A stretch of DNA of 64,000 nucleotides from Crossiella sp. CA-258035 (GCF_030064675.1 NZ_CP116413.1:8151501-8215500); one strand, 5' to 3'. Positions 17,090 through 26,500 are shown, counted from the first letter of the stretch. Made by a program: numbers and translations. Notes: generated by a model from the letters alone, not told the origin.

Positions 17090-18021
17090 CGGTTGTCCTC
17101 CTTGGTCATCTCGAAGAAGACCTCTTCGAGCGAGCGTTCCACCGGCCGGATCTCGTGCACGTCCACCTGGGCGGCCACCAGCGCGCGGTTGACCTCCGCG
17201 CCGCGGGCGGGATCCACCCGCAGCTGCATCGCATCGTCCACAATGGACACGTTGTCGTCACCGGCCACCCGCATGGCCACCGCCAGCGCGACATCCAGCG
17301 GGTCGGCCCGCACCAGCAGCCGTCCGCCGCCGCGCAGCTCGCCCACGGTGGCCTCGGTGACCAGGCGGCCGCGTGAGATCACCCCGACCCGGTCGCAGAT
17401 CTCCTGCACCTCGCTGAGCTGGTGGCTGGACAGCAGCACGGTCTGCCCGGCCGCGGACAGCTCCGCGATCAGCTTGCGCATGTCGCTGACGCCCGCCGGG
17501 TCCAGGCCGTTGGTCGGCTCGTCCAGGATCAGCAGCTCGGGGTCGCCGAGCAGGGCCGCGGCCACGCCGAGCCGCTGCTTCATGCCCAGGGAGTAGGAGG
17601 TGAACCGGTCCTTGCCGCGGACGCTCAGGTCCACCTTGGCCAGCGCGTCCTCGACATGGGCGTCCCGCAGGCCGCGGTGGCGGGCCAGCGCGCGCAGGTT
17701 GTCCCGGCCGCTGAGGTAGGGGAAGAAGCCCGGTCCCTCGATCAGCGCGCCGACCAGGCGGTTGGCCGCCGGGGTGCCGGCGCGCTCGCCGAGCACGGTG
17801 GCCGCGCCGCTGGTCGGGCGGACCAGGCCGAGCACCATGCGCAGGGTGGTGGTCTTGCCCGCGCCGTTGGGGCCGAGGAAGCCGTAGACCTCGCCCCGGC
17901 GCACGGTCAGCCCGACCCCGTCCACCGCGAGGTGGCCGCCGTAGCGCTTGGTCAGTTTCCTGGTGTGCACCGCGGCCAGTTCCGGTGGTGCCAGCGGTGG
18001 TGCGCTCAGCTGCGTTGTCAT
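17086..18021 (-). CDS. ABC transporter ATP-binding protein (DrrA/BcrA type)
   Basis: This 311-aa ATPase shows Walker A GPNGAGKTTT, the signature YSLGMKQRLG, Walker B LLILDEPTNGLDP and the His switch SSHQLSEV. The C-terminal accessory region is of the kind seen in CcmA/DrrA-type exporters. ATG 18021 (MTTQLSAP) is preferred to earlier in-frame codons that lack typical sequence. It is divergent from the sensor kinase gene by 134 bp. Confidence 0.92.
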   Translation of the reverse strand: MTTQLSAPPLAPPELAAVHTRKLTKRYGGHLAVDGVGLTVRRGEVYGFLGPNGAGKTTTLRMVLGLVRPTSGAATVLGERAGTPAANRLVGALIEGPGFFPYLSGRDNLRALARHRGLRDAHVEDALAKVDLSVRGKDRFTSYSLGMKQRLGVAAALLGDPELLILDEPTNGLDPAGVSDMRKLIAELSAAGQTVLLSSHQLSEVQEICDRVGVISRGRLVTEATVGELRGGGRLLVRADPLDVALAVAMRVAGDDNVSIVDDAMQLRVDPARGAEVNRALVAAQVDVHEIRPVERSLEEVFFEMTKEDNR

Positions 18022-18141
18022 GGCAGAAGCGTGTCGGCGGGGGTGCTGCCGGGGCGTCACCGTCACGGCGGCTTGGCGGCTACGCGGGATCGCGTAGGCC
18101 GGGTACGCGCCGCCGGTGACGCCGGATCTCCTTCGCGCTCC

Positions 18142-18147
18142 TATCGT
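18142..18147 (+). promoter_or_regulatory. -10 element for leaderless sensor kinase gene
   Basis: TATCGT is 8 nt before GTG 18156, which has no ribosome site. Confidence 0.35.
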
Positions 18148-18155
18148 CTGCTGAC

Positions 18156-19298
18156 GTGAGCACCACTGCCGAGCGGCCGTCCCCGTGGGATGTGTGGCCA
18201 GCCCTGCCGTTCCTGGCCGCCGGCCTGATCGGCACCCAGGCCGCGGCCTTCTTCCAGCCCGACGCGGCCCGGCCGCCGGACGTGCTGGCCTACCTGCTGA
18301 TCGCGGTGGCCGCCTGCGCGCTGGCGGTGCGGCACTGGCCGGCGCCCGCGTTGGCCGCAAACGGGATCGCGGTCACCGCGTACCTGACCCTCGGCTACCC
18401 GTGGGGCCCGATCCTGTTCACCGTGCCCGCGATCGTCTGCCTGGTGTCGATCCGCTGGCCGGTGCGGCGGGCGCTGGTCGCGGTGGCCGCCTACCTGGGC
18501 GTGCTGATCGTGGCCATGTTCACCAAGCACCTGCAAGAAGCCACCCTCGGCGATCCGGTGCGGCTGCTCAGCGTCACGTTGATCTGGGTGCTGATCCTGG
18601 CCGCGGCGCTGGTGCTGGGCACCGCGATCCGGATGCGCCGGGCGGCCAGGGCGGATGTGCGGATCGAGCAGGCCAGGCGGGTGGCCTCGGAGGAGCGGCT
18701 GCGGATGGCCCAGGACCTGCACGACACCATCGGGCACGGGCTGGCGGTGATCGCCATGCAGGCCGGGGTCGCGCTGCACGTGCTGGAGCGCAGTCCCGGC
18801 GAGGCCAGGGCCGCGATGGAGGCGGTGCGCGCGACCAGCCGGGAGTCGCTGGAGAACCTGCGGTTCGCGCTGGATGCGCTGCGCAGCCCCGGTTCGGCCG
18901 AGCTGCGACCCGCGCCGGGCCTGGCCGAGCTGCCCAGGCTGGTGGACCGGGTGCTCGCGGGCGGGGTCGAGGTCAGCCTGGACGGCGCGGCCGGCGAGCT
19001 GCCGCAGCCGGTGGACGCGGCGGCCTACCGGATCGTGCAGGAGGCGCTGACCAACGTGCTCCGGCACGCGCTGGGCGCCAGTGCGCACATCCGGCTGGCG
19101 CGCACCGAGGAGGAGCTGCTGATCGAGGTCACCGACAGCGGCGGCGCGGGCGGCGGGGTCCCGGCGGGAGCGGGCTCGGGCATTCGCGGGATGCGCGCCC
19201 AGGCCGGAGCGCTGGGCGGCACACTGTCCGCGGGCCCCCGCACCGGCGGTGGCTTCGCGGTGACCGCGCGGCTGCCGCTGACCGGGGAGGGCGCGTGA
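18156..19298 (+). CDS. Two-component sensor histidine kinase (HisKA_3 / NarL type)
   Basis: This 380-aa kinase has 5-6 hydrophobic segments in the first ~155 residues, no large extracellular domain, then a HisKA_3 dimerisation domain with the phosphoacceptor His189 in DLHDTIGHGLAVIA, and a HATPase domain with GSGIRGMRAQAGALGG. Kinases of this intramembrane-sensing type often respond to envelope stress or antimicrobial peptides. GTG 18156 overlaps no other gene. The stop overlaps the response-regulator start (GTGA). Confidence 0.9.
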   Translation: MSTTAERPSPWDVWPALPFLAAGLIGTQAAAFFQPDAARPPDVLAYLLIAVAACALAVRHWPAPALAANGIAVTAYLTLGYPWGPILFTVPAIVCLVSIRWPVRRALVAVAAYLGVLIVAMFTKHLQEATLGDPVRLLSVTLIWVLILAAALVLGTAIRMRRAARADVRIEQARRVASEERLRMAQDLHDTIGHGLAVIAMQAGVALHVLERSPGEARAAMEAVRATSRESLENLRFALDALRSPGSAELRPAPGLAELPRLVDRVLAGGVEVSLDGAAGELPQPVDAAAYRIVQEALTNVLRHALGASAHIRLARTEEELLIEVTDSGGAGGGVPAGAGSGIRGMRAQAGALGGTLSAGPRTGGGFAVTARLPLTGEGA

Positions 19299-19954
19299 AC
19301 GTGATCCGGGTCGTGGTCGTGGACGACCAGGCGCTGGTGCGGGTCGGCGTGCGCACCCTGCTGGGTTCGGAGCCGGACACCGAGCTGGTCGGCGAGGCCG
19401 CGGACGGCCGCAGCGGGGTGGCCAGGGTCCGCGAGCTCAAGCCGGACGTGGTGCTGATGGACATCCGGATGCCGGACCTGGACGGCCTGGCCGCACTGCG
19501 CGAGATCACCGCCGACCCGGCGCTGCACGAGGTCAGGGTGGTCATGCTGACCACCTTCGGCCTGGACGAGTACGTCTTCGAGGCACTGCGCAGCGGCGCC
19601 AGCGGCTTCGTGCTCAAGGACGCCGAACCGGAGGAGATGCTGCGCGCGGTCCGGGTGGTGGCCGGCGGCGGCTCGCTGCTGTCCCCGTCGGTGACCCGCA
19701 GCGTGATCAGCCGCTTCGCCCGCCCCGGCCCCGCCCCGGTCAGCCACCCCGGCGTTGCCCACCTGACCGACCGGGAGCGCGAGGTGGTCGGCTGGGTCGC
19801 CACCGGCATGTCCAACGACGAGATCGCCGCCCAGCTGGTGGTCAGCAGCGAGACCGTCCGCACCCACGTCAGCCGCGCGATGCTCAAGATGCACGCCCGC
19901 GACCGCGCCCAGCTGGTCGTCTTCGCCCTGCAATCCGGCCTGGGCCCGACCTAA
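19295..19954 (+). CDS. NarL/LuxR-type response regulator
   Basis: This 219-aa regulator has a receiver domain with the phospho-acceptor Asp56 (VVLMDIRMPD) and a C-terminal LuxR HTH (LTDREREVVGWVATGMS, then SSETVRTHVSR). It is translationally coupled to the kinase gene, so they form one cognate pair. The divergent ABC exporter is the likeliest target. Confidence 0.93.
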   Translation: MNVIRVVVVDDQALVRVGVRTLLGSEPDTELVGEAADGRSGVARVRELKPDVVLMDIRMPDLDGLAALREITADPALHEVRVVMLTTFGLDEYVFEALRSGASGFVLKDAEPEEMLRAVRVVAGGGSLLSPSVTRSVISRFARPGPAPVSHPGVAHLTDREREVVGWVATGMSNDEIAAQLVVSSETVRTHVSRAMLKMHARDRAQLVVFALQSGLGPT

Positions 19955-19962
19955 CCCCCATC

Positions 19963-20084
19963 GTGTTGGCCGATCTCGTACGGAGTGTTGGCCGAAGTCG
20001 TACCCGGTGTTGGCCGAAGTGGGTCCCACTTCGGCCAAGACGGCGTCCACAACGGCCAACACACCGTGCGATAACGGCCAACAC
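19963..20084. repeat. 22-bp repeat array with central 29-bp palindrome
   Basis: Three GTGTTGGCCG copies start at 19963, 19985 and 20007, then the inverted form CGGCCAACAC starts at 20053 and 20075. Both groups have exact 22-bp spacing. Between them lies a perfect palindrome, 20010-20038, with 14-bp arms around a single T. The array fills the 139-bp gap between convergent response-regulator and dapE genes. Transcribed, the whole region could fold into nested stems and end both messages. Confidence 0.8.
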
Positions 20085-20093
20085 TCGGGTGGG

Positions 20094-21191
20094 TCAGCCG
20101 GTGATGAAGCGGCGGAGGACGTTGGCGCAGTGGGTGATGCGCGGGGCGGGGACGTGTTCTTCCGGGGTGTGGGACAGGGCGGGGTCGCCGGGGCCGAAGT
20201 TGACCGCGGGCATGCCCAGGGCGGCGAAACGGGCCACGTCGGTCCAGCCGAGCTTGCCGACCGGGTCCGCGCCGGAGGCGGCGAGCAGCTGCTTGGCCTC
20301 GGGGGCGTGCAGGCCGGGCAGGGCGCCGGCGGAGACGTCGACCACGGTGACCTCGAACCCGGCGAAGACCTCGCGCAGGTGCGCCTCGGCCTGTTCCGGC
20401 GAGCGGTCGGGGGCGAAGCGGTGGTTGATGGTGACCACGCACTCGTCCGGCACCACGTTGCCCGCGACGCCGCCGCTGACCCCTACCGCCTGCAGGCCCT
20501 CGCGGTAGGTGCAGCCGTCGATCTCCAGCACCCGGGGCTGGTAGCCGGTGAGCCGGTTGAGCACCTCGTTGGCGGCGTGGATGGCGTTGCTGCCCATCCA
20601 GGCGCGGGCGGTGTGCGCGCGCTTGCCCGCGGTGCGCACCTCGATCCGGATGGTGCCCTGGCAGCCCGCCTCGACCACCGCGCTGCTCGGCTCGCACACG
20701 ATGGCCAGGTCCGCGGCCAGCCACTCCGGCAGCTCGCGCTCGATCCGGCCGAGGCCGTTGCGGACCGCCTCGACCTCCTCGCAGTCGTAGAAGACGAAGG
20801 TCAGGTCGTAGGCCGGGTCGGTGACGGTGGCGGCCAGGTGCAGCATCACCGCGTCGCCGCTCTTCATGTCCACCGTGCCGCAGCCGTGCAGCACCAGGTC
20901 CTCGCCGGAGCCGGTGCGGCGGTGCGGCACGTTGTCCACGATCGGCACCGTGTCCAGGTGCCCGGCGAAGATGATCCGCGACGGCCTGCCCAGGTTGGTG
21001 CGGGCCAGCACGGCGTCGCCGTTGCGCACCACCTCCAGGTGCGGGGCCTGCTCGCGCAGGGCGGCTTCCACGGCGTCGGCCAGGGCGGCCTCGTTGCCGG
21101 AGACGCTGGGCACGTCCACCAGCGCGGCGGTCAGCTCGATCGGGTCAGCGGCGAGGTCAAGGCGCACGGTCACGCCCGGCAGGCTACCCAC
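20094..21191 (-). CDS. dapE: Succinyl-diaminopimelate desuccinylase
   Basis: This 365-aa M20-family zinc enzyme removes succinate from N-succinyl-L,L-diaminopimelate for lysine and peptidoglycan. It shows the first metal His in AGHLDTVP, then [19 protein letters not shown] and CEPSSA. Its partners dapD and dapC are encoded nearby. The start at GTG 21191 is uncertain, as a GTG at 21170 (MTVRLDLA) gives an N-terminus more like homologues; neither has a good ribosome site. Confidence 0.93.
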   Translation of the reverse strand: MGSLPGVTVRLDLAADPIELTAALVDVPSVSGNEAALADAVEAALREQAPHLEVVRNGDAVLARTNLGRPSRIIFAGHLDTVPIVDNVPHRRTGSGEDLVLHGCGTVDMKSGDAVMLHLAATVTDPAYDLTFVFYDCEEVEAVRNGLGRIERELPEWLAADLAIVCEPSSAVVEAGCQGTIRIEVRTAGKRAHTARAWMGSNAIHAANEVLNRLTGYQPRVLEIDGCTYREGLQAVGVSGGVAGNVVPDECVVTINHRFAPDRSPEQAEAHLREVFAGFEVTVVDVSAGALPGLHAPEAKQLLAASGADPVGKLGWTDVARFAALGMPAVNFGPGDPALSHTPEEHVPAPRITHCANVLRRFITG

Positions 21192-21232
21192 GAACGCCGC
21201 TAGGGTGCTCTCCGGGACTTGAGGGGGAACCG

Positions 21233-21634
21233 ATGTTGAAGATCGTGCCGGGCTTGCTGGCGCTGGTGCTGCTCACCGGGTGTGCGAGCCCCGTGGCCGG
21301 GCAGGCGCAGGCGGATCCGAACGTGCCGAACCCGTTCCGCGCGGAGTTCGGGGCCGACCTGGCCGCGCAGGTCAACCACCTGTGCGCCCGGGAGGCCGGT
21401 CGGCCGAGCGCGGCCGCCTGTGCGACCTGGCTGGAAGCCTCAGCCGCGCTCGTCGGACGGATGTACGCCGCGGACCACGAGTCCATGCGGGCGTTCAACC
21501 AACGCATGATTGCGGTGGCGGCGATCTACGCGCAGCAGAAGTGCCCGACGCCCCCGGTGGCCCCGGACTGCGAGGACCAGGTGGCCGAGATGGGCAGGGT
21601 GCTGCGGGAGATCGAGGCGCGCCATGTCCGGTAA
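21233..21634 (+). CDS. Small lipoprotein of unknown function (133 aa)
   Basis: The protein has a hydrophobic start and a clear lipobox LLTGC (Cys17), then about 115 residues with several Cys ([25 protein letters not shown]) that could form disulfides. It would be lipid-anchored outside the cell. I do not recognise a family. ATG 21233 has GAGGGGGAA upstream. It sits between divergent dapE and downstream dapD. Confidence 0.75.
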   Translation: MLKIVPGLLALVLLTGCASPVAGQAQADPNVPNPFRAEFGADLAAQVNHLCAREAGRPSAAACATWLEASAALVGRMYAADHESMRAFNQRMIAVAAIYAQQKCPTPPVAPDCEDQVAEMGRVLREIEARHVR

Positions 21635-21658
21635 GGACCGCCTGCCAGGTGCACCAGT

Positions 21659-21664
21659 TACCAT
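21659..21664 (+). promoter_or_regulatory. -10 element for leaderless dapD
   Basis: TACCAT is 6 nt upstream of the dapD GTG, which has no good ribosome site. Confidence 0.4.
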
Positions 21665-21670
21665 GGGCCG

Positions 21671-22660
21671 GTGAGCACCGAGCAGACCCCTGATCCGCAG
21701 GTCACCGGCGCGTACGGCGTCGGACTGGCCACCATCGCCGCTGACGGCACCGTGCTGGACACCTGGTTCCCCGAGCCCAAGCTCGGCGAGCAGGCCACCG
21801 GCGGGACCGAGCGGCTCTCCGCCGAGCAGGCCGCGCAGGCGCTCGGGGCCGAGGTCGCCACGCTCCTCGGGCCGGATGCCGCCCGCGGGGTCGAGGTGGT
21901 CGCGGTGCGCACCGCGATCGCGCGCCTTGCCGACAAGCCGGTGGACGCGCACGACGTCTACCTGCGCCTGCACCTTCTCTCCGCGCGGCTGGTCCGGCCG
22001 CACGGGCAGAACCTGGACGGCCTGTTCGGGCTGCTGGCCAACGTGGTGTGGACCAACCACGGGCCCTGCCCGGTGCCCGGCTTCGAGGCTGCCCGGCTCA
22101 GGCTGCGGGCGCGCGGGCCGGTGACCGTGTACAGCGTGGACAAGTTCCCGCGCATGGTCGACTACGTGCTGCCCAGCGGGGTGCGCATCGGCGACGCGGA
22201 CCGGGTCCGGCTGGGCGCGCACCTGGCCAGCGGCACCACCGTGATGCACGAGGGCTTCGTCAACTTCAACGCGGGCACCCTGGGCAACTCGATGGTGGAG
22301 GGCCGGATCTCCGCCGGGGTCGTGGTGGACGACGGCTCCGACGTCGGCGGCGGCGCCTCGATCATGGGCACCCTCTCCGGTGGCGGCAAACAGACCATCG
22401 CCATCGGCAAGCGCTGCCTGCTCGGCGCCAACGCCGGGATCGGCATCTCCCTCGGCGACGACTGCGTGGTGGAGGCCGGGCTGTACGTCACCGCGGGCAC
22501 CAAGGTCACCCTGCCGGATGGCGGCACGGTCAAGGCCGGCGAGCTCTCCGGCTCGGACAGCCTGCTGTTCATCAGGGACTCGGTCAGCGGCGCGGTGCTG
22601 GTGAAGCCACGCAAGGGCGCCAAGGTCGAGCTGAACTCGGCCTTGCACGCAAACGACTGA
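21671..22660 (+). CDS. dapD: Tetrahydrodipicolinate N-succinyltransferase (actinobacterial type)
   Basis: This 329-aa enzyme adds succinyl from succinyl-CoA to tetrahydrodipicolinate. The C-terminal left-handed beta-helix is visible as hexapeptide-type stretches ([33 protein letters not shown]), with the family segments [14 protein letters not shown] and [13 protein letters not shown]. It acts before DapC and DapE in the succinylase branch. Confidence 0.95.
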   Translation: MSTEQTPDPQVTGAYGVGLATIAADGTVLDTWFPEPKLGEQATGGTERLSAEQAAQALGAEVATLLGPDAARGVEVVAVRTAIARLADKPVDAHDVYLRLHLLSARLVRPHGQNLDGLFGLLANVVWTNHGPCPVPGFEAARLRLRARGPVTVYSVDKFPRMVDYVLPSGVRIGDADRVRLGAHLASGTTVMHEGFVNFNAGTLGNSMVEGRISAGVVVDDGSDVGGGASIMGTLSGGGKQTIAIGKRCLLGANAGIGISLGDDCVVEAGLYVTAGTKVTLPDGGTVKAGELSGSDSLLFIRDSVSGAVLVKPRKGAKVELNSALHAND

Positions 22661-22667
22661 CGGCCAC

Positions 22668-22673
22668 TAGCAT
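22668..22673 (+). promoter_or_regulatory. -10 element for leaderless CHAD gene
   Basis: TAGCAT is 7 nt before GTG 22681, with no ribosome site between. Confidence 0.45.
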
Positions 22674-22680
22674 CGGCAGC

Positions 22681-23574
22681 GTGCCGAAGATCACACGCGA
22701 ACTCGGGCCGGGCGATCCGGTGCACCTGCACGTGCGGGCGGCACTGGACGTCCGGCTCGCCGCGTTGCGGGCGCACGAACCCGGGACGCGCTCCGGCGAG
22801 GACGCCGAGGACCTGCACCAGATGCGGGTGGCGGTGCGGCGGCTGCGGGCCATGCTCAAGGCCGCCCGCCCGTTCCTGGACCGGGAGACCGCCGACCGGC
22901 TGCGCGCCGAGCTGGGCTGGCTGGGCCGGGCGCTGGGACCGGTGCGGGACCTGGACGTGCTGGTCGAGCGGCTGACCACCGAGGCGGCGCACTTCCCCGA
23001 GGACGAGCGGGCCGCGGTGGAGACCCTGCTGGCCGGGCTGCACGCGGAACGGGACACCGCCCGCGCCGCCCTGCGCAAGGCGCTGGACTCCCGGCGCTAC
23101 CAGCGGCTGCTGAAGGCGCTGGCGGCCGAGGCGGCCAGCACCGAGCCCGGACCGCCGGTGGACACCCTGACCGCGCTCTCCGGGCTGGTGCGGGCCGAGT
23201 TCGCCCGGCTGGCCCGCGCGGTGGCCAAGGCCGGGCCGGACCCCGAGGACGAGGTGCTGCACGCGCTGCGCATCGACGGCAAGCGCCTGCGCTACACCGC
23301 CGAGCTGGCCAGGCCGTTGCTGGGCAAGAAGATCCGGGTGCTGCTCAAGGCCACCACCGACTTCCAGGACCTGCTCGGCGAGCACCAGGACGCCTGCGTG
23401 GCGCAGGACCGGGTGCGCGCGCTGCTGGCCGCGCACGGCGAGGTGATCGACTTCGACCTGGCCTTCGTCGGCGGCCGCCTGGTGGAGCGGGAGGAGGCTC
23501 GGCGGGTGAGCTGCCGGGCGGGCTGGTGGGCGGTCTGGGACACGCTGGAGCGGACCGGCCGGTCAGTCCTGTAG
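22681..23574 (+). CDS. CHAD domain-containing protein
   Basis: This 297-aa helical protein shows EDLHQMRVAVRRLRAMLKAARPFLD, LGWLGRALGPVRDLDVL and ALRIDGKRLRYTAELA, which are the conserved histidine- and arginine/lysine-rich helices of CHAD domains. CHAD domains bind inorganic polyphosphate and occur with polyphosphate granules or CYTH enzymes. No CYTH domain is fused here. Its end overlaps the convergent dapC gene by 12 bp. Confidence 0.9.
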   Translation: MPKITRELGPGDPVHLHVRAALDVRLAALRAHEPGTRSGEDAEDLHQMRVAVRRLRAMLKAARPFLDRETADRLRAELGWLGRALGPVRDLDVLVERLTTEAAHFPEDERAAVETLLAGLHAERDTARAALRKALDSRRYQRLLKALAAEAASTEPGPPVDTLTALSGLVRAEFARLARAVAKAGPDPEDEVLHALRIDGKRLRYTAELARPLLGKKIRVLLKATTDFQDLLGEHQDACVAQDRVRALLAAHGEVIDFDLAFVGGRLVEREEARRVSCRAGWWAVWDTLERTGRSVL

Positions 23575-24669
23575 GCGCTCGGCGGCCGCGGCGATCCGCT
23601 CGTCGGTGGCGGTCAGCGCCACCCGCACGTGCCGGTCGCCGCCAGGTCCGTAGAAGGTGCCCGGCGCGACCAGGATGCCGCGTTCGGCCAGCCAGGACAC
23701 GGTCTGCCAGGCGTCCTCGCCCCGGGTGGACCACAGGTACAGGCCGGCCGTGGAGTGCTCCACGGTGAACCCGGCCGACTTCAGCGCGGGCAGCAGCACC
23801 TCGCGCCGGGCCCGGTAGCGCTCGCGCTGCCTGGCCACGTGCTCGTCGTCGGCCAGCGCCGCGGTGACCGCGGCCTGCACCGGCCGGGGCACCATCATCC
23901 CGGCGTGCTTGCGGATCTCCAGCAGCCTGGCCACCAGTACCGGGTCCCCGGTGAGGAACCCGGCGCGGTAGCCGGCCAGGCTGGAGGACTTCGACAGCGA
24001 GTGCACCGCCAGCAGTCCGGTCAGGTCGCCGTCGCAGACCTCGGCGCGCAGCGCGGAGACCGGCTCGGCGTCCCAGCCCAGCGAGAGGTAGCACTCGTCC
24101 GAGGCGACGACCGCGCCGACGGCTCTGGCGGCGCGCACCGCCTCGGCCAGCTCGGCGGCCGGGAGCACCCGGCCGGTCGGGTTGGACGGGGAGTTCAGCC
24201 ACACCAGCCTGGTGCCCGGCGGCGGAGCCTGGCCGTCGGCCAGGCGGACCACCTCGGCGCCGGCCAGCCGCGTGCCGACCTCGTAGGTCGGGTAGGCCAG
24301 CTCGGGCACCGCGACCAGCTCGCCCGGCCGGATGCCCAGCAGGGTGGGCAGCCAGGCCACCAGCTCCTTGGAGCCGATGGTCGGCAGCACCGCCGCGGGG
24401 TCGAGGCCGGTGACGCCGAAGCGGCGGGCCATGGCGCCGACAGCGGCCTCCCGCAGCTCCGGCGTGCCGTGCGTGGTCGGGTAGCCCGGCACCTGCGCGA
24501 CCGAGGCGAGCGCGGCCCGCAGCTTCTCGTCGACCTCGTCAACGGGGGTGCCGACGGACAGGTCGACAGCCCCGCCCCGGTGCGCACGCGCCTGGGCGGC
24601 GTGCTCAGCGAGGGAGTCCCACGGGAAGTCGGGCAGCGCGAACCGCTCCGGTGTGGCTGAGGTGCTCAC
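23563..24669 (-). CDS. dapC: N-succinyldiaminopimelate aminotransferase
   Basis: This 368-aa fold-type I aminotransferase uses pyridoxal phosphate with the Lys in HSLSKSSSLAGYRAGF. It shows VWLNSPSNPTGRV and the DECYLSLGW segment. It converts N-succinyl-2-amino-6-ketopimelate to N-succinyl-diaminopimelate. The GTG start overlaps the ferredoxin stop codon, and that pairing is the usual one in Actinobacteria. dapD and dapE lie 1-3 kb away. Confidence 0.93.
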   Translation of the reverse strand: MSTSATPERFALPDFPWDSLAEHAAQARAHRGGAVDLSVGTPVDEVDEKLRAALASVAQVPGYPTTHGTPELREAAVGAMARRFGVTGLDPAAVLPTIGSKELVAWLPTLLGIRPGELVAVPELAYPTYEVGTRLAGAEVVRLADGQAPPPGTRLVWLNSPSNPTGRVLPAAELAEAVRAARAVGAVVASDECYLSLGWDAEPVSALRAEVCDGDLTGLLAVHSLSKSSSLAGYRAGFLTGDPVLVARLLEIRKHAGMMVPRPVQAAVTAALADDEHVARQRERYRARREVLLPALKSAGFTVEHSTAGLYLWSTRGEDAWQTVSWLAERGILVAPGTFYGPGGDRHVRVALTATDERIAAAAERLQD

Positions 24670-24986
24670 TCGCCCCTGGGCTCCAGCGCCTTGATGAAGT
24701 CCGGGTCAGCGGAGACCTTGCCGACCTTCGCGGCGCCACCCGGCGAGCCCAGCTCGCTGAAGAAGTCCACGTTGGCCTTGATGTACTGGTTCCACTGCTC
24801 GGGGGTGTCGTCTTCGTAGTAGATGGCCTCCACCGGGCACACCGGCTCGCAGGCGCCGCAGTCGACGCACTCGTCCGGGTGGATGTAGAGCATCCGGTCG
24901 CCCTCGTAGATGCAGTCGACCGGGCATTCCTCGATGCAGGCCTTGTCCAGCACGTCGACGCAGGGCTCGGCGATCACGTAGGTCAC
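24666..24986 (-). CDS. fdxC: 7Fe ferredoxin
   Basis: This 106-aa protein binds one [3Fe-4S] and one [4Fe-4S] cluster: CVDVLDKACIEECPVDC and CVDCGACEPVCPVEAI give the Cys sets. The C-terminal ~45-residue extension is typical of actinobacterial 7Fe ferredoxins of the FdxA/FdxC type. It is translationally coupled to dapC (stop overlaps the GTG start). The same pairing occurs in mycobacteria (Rv1177 followed by Rv1178). Confidence 0.93.
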   Translation of the reverse strand: MTYVIAEPCVDVLDKACIEECPVDCIYEGDRMLYIHPDECVDCGACEPVCPVEAIYYEDDTPEQWNQYIKANVDFFSELGSPGGAAKVGKVSADPDFIKALEPRGE

Positions 24987-25043
24987 AGCAGGTCTCCTGC
25001 TCCTTGGTCCGTTCCAGCCACGCTGTCGGGCTCAGCGCGACAC

Positions 25044-25064
25044 CAGGCAAGTATTCCTTGCCTG
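25044..25064 (-). promoter_or_regulatory. Inverted repeat upstream of fdxC
   Basis: CAGGCAAG-TATTC-CTTGCCTG has perfect 8-bp arms and sits 58 nt before the ferredoxin ATG. It could be an operator or a leader hairpin. The spacing resembles a dimeric-repressor site. Confidence 0.4.
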
Positions 25065-25175
25065 CCGGACACAATCACACCTGGTGTGCTCACTCACAGG
25101 GAAATAAGGTCCGCCTATCTTCTTCCGCCAGCAGAACTAAGAGCTGATACCGCGCAGGTCAGCGCAGGTACCGGC

Positions 25176-25625
25176 TCATCTCGGCTGGGGCAGGAGAGTG
25201 AGCCGGGTGCCCAGGGCGACCGCGCCCGAAAGGGAGCCGACGGACAGCAGCAGCAGCGAGCGCCAGTCGTCGGTGAGCAGCATGTCCCCGCCGGGCCCGG
25301 CCACGCCGAAGACGACCAGCGCGCCCAGCCAGGCCAGGAACGGCAGCGACACCAGGATCATCCGGTGCGTGCAGCGGGCGGCGGCCAGCACCAGCCAGGG
25401 CGTGGTGATGACCGCGAGCAGCACGGTCACCGGCAGCGGCCAGTTGTAGGCCGGTGGCACGGCGGGCCAGAAGTCCCAGACCCGCAGCGGCAGGAACAGC
25501 AGCTGGAGCCAGGCCAGCAGCACCGCGTCCAGCACCAGCACCAGCAGCACGAAGGGGCTGGCCAGCCGGGAGAGGAGCGCCGGTCGTCGTGGCTCGCCGA
25601 CGGGTAGCTCCTCGACCTGGGTCAC
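25176..25625 (-). CDS. Small multi-pass membrane protein, Rv1171-like
   Basis: This 149-aa protein has four hydrophobic segments (LLVLVLDAVLLAWLQLLFL and so on) and a short N-terminal tail. No catalytic motif is apparent. GTG 25625 is coupled to the mshB stop (GTGA) and has GGAGG 9 nt upstream. The equivalent mycobacterial gene also follows mshB. Confidence 0.8.
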   Translation of the reverse strand: MTQVEELPVGEPRRPALLSRLASPFVLLVLVLDAVLLAWLQLLFLPLRVWDFWPAVPPAYNWPLPVTVLLAVITTPWLVLAAARCTHRMILVSLPFLAWLGALVVFGVAGPGGDMLLTDDWRSLLLLSVGSLSGAVALGTRLTLLPQPR

Positions 25626-26500
25626 CGTGATCCGCCTCCGTCCGTCCCTGGTGCACCTCCCCCGCCGAAGAGGTCGGTGGCGATCCCCTCGGCGCTGCCG
25701 CGGGCCAGCACGAAGTGTTCGGTGGCCAGCACCGGCTGGGCGATGCCGTTGGACAGGGCGTAGGCGGCCGCGCCGTCGTTGCCCTGCCACACCTGCACCT
25801 GGGTCGCGTGCGCGCGCAGCGCACTGAGCTTGGCAGGTACGTGCTCGGCGATGTCCACCGAGGTGGTGATCAGCGCGTCGTCCACCGCGGTCAGCTCGCC
25901 GGGCTCGGGCAGCCGGAAGGGCAGGCTCTCCAGCTCGGCCAGCCCGGCCACGCCGAGGTCCAGGTGCGCCCGTGAGGTCACCGTGTGGAAGACCCGGTCG
26001 ATGCCCGGCACCTCGGCGGTGGCGGCCATGGTGACCTCGTGCGCGCGGATGTGGTCGGGGTGGCCGTAGCCGCCGAAGGCGTCGTAGGTGACCACGACCT
26101 GCGGCTTGACCTCGCGCAGGATCGCGGCCAGCGCGGCGGTCTGCTCGGCCAGGTCGCCCTCGACGAAGCTGCGCGGGTGCTGGTTGGCCTTGGTGCCCGC
26201 CATGCCGGAGTCCCGCCAGCGGCCCATGCCGCCGAGGAACCGGTGGTCGATCACGCCGAGTGCGGCGCAGGCCCCGCGCAGCTCGCCGACCCGGTAGCCG
26301 CCGAGCTGGTCGGCTGCCTCGGGGCCGAGGCCGCGCAGTCCTTCGGGGATGACCTCGCCCTCCTCGCCCAGGGTGCAGGTGACCACGGTCACGTGCGCGC
26401 CGTAGGCGGCATAGCGGGCGATGGTGCCGCCGGTCCACAGGCTCTCGTCGTCCGGGTGAGCGTGTACCAGCAGCAACCGTGGTGGGGCGGTCAGTGTCAC
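25622..26500 (-). CDS. mshB: N-acetyl-1-D-myo-inositol-2-amino-2-deoxy-alpha-D-glucopyranoside deacetylase
   Basis: This 292-aa PIG-L/LmbE-family zinc enzyme deacetylates GlcNAc-inositol to GlcN-inositol, the second enzymatic step of mycothiol synthesis. The metal ligands are in VHAHPDDE near residue 15 and GGYGHPDHIRAHE further on. The start GTG 26500 has TAGGCT 6 nt upstream, implying a leaderless message. Mycothiol synthesis is an Actinobacteria marker. Confidence 0.94.
   Translation of the reverse strand: MTLTAPPRLLLVHAHPDDESLWTGGTIARYAAYGAHVTVVTCTLGEEGEVIPEGLRGLGPEAADQLGGYRVGELRGACAALGVIDHRFLGGMGRWRDSGMAGTKANQHPRSFVEGDLAEQTAALAAILREVKPQVVVTYDAFGGYGHPDHIRAHEVTMAATAEVPGIDRVFHTVTSRAHLDLGVAGLAELESLPFRLPEPGELTAVDDALITTSVDIAEHVPAKLSALRAHATQVQVWQGNDGAAAYALSNGIAQPVLATEHFVLARGSAEGIATDLFGGGGAPGTDGGGSR

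Noticed and set aside
19963-20084. CRISPR array
   Set aside because: Spacing is only 22 bp and the between-unit sequence is repeated too, so there are no distinct spacers and no cas genes.
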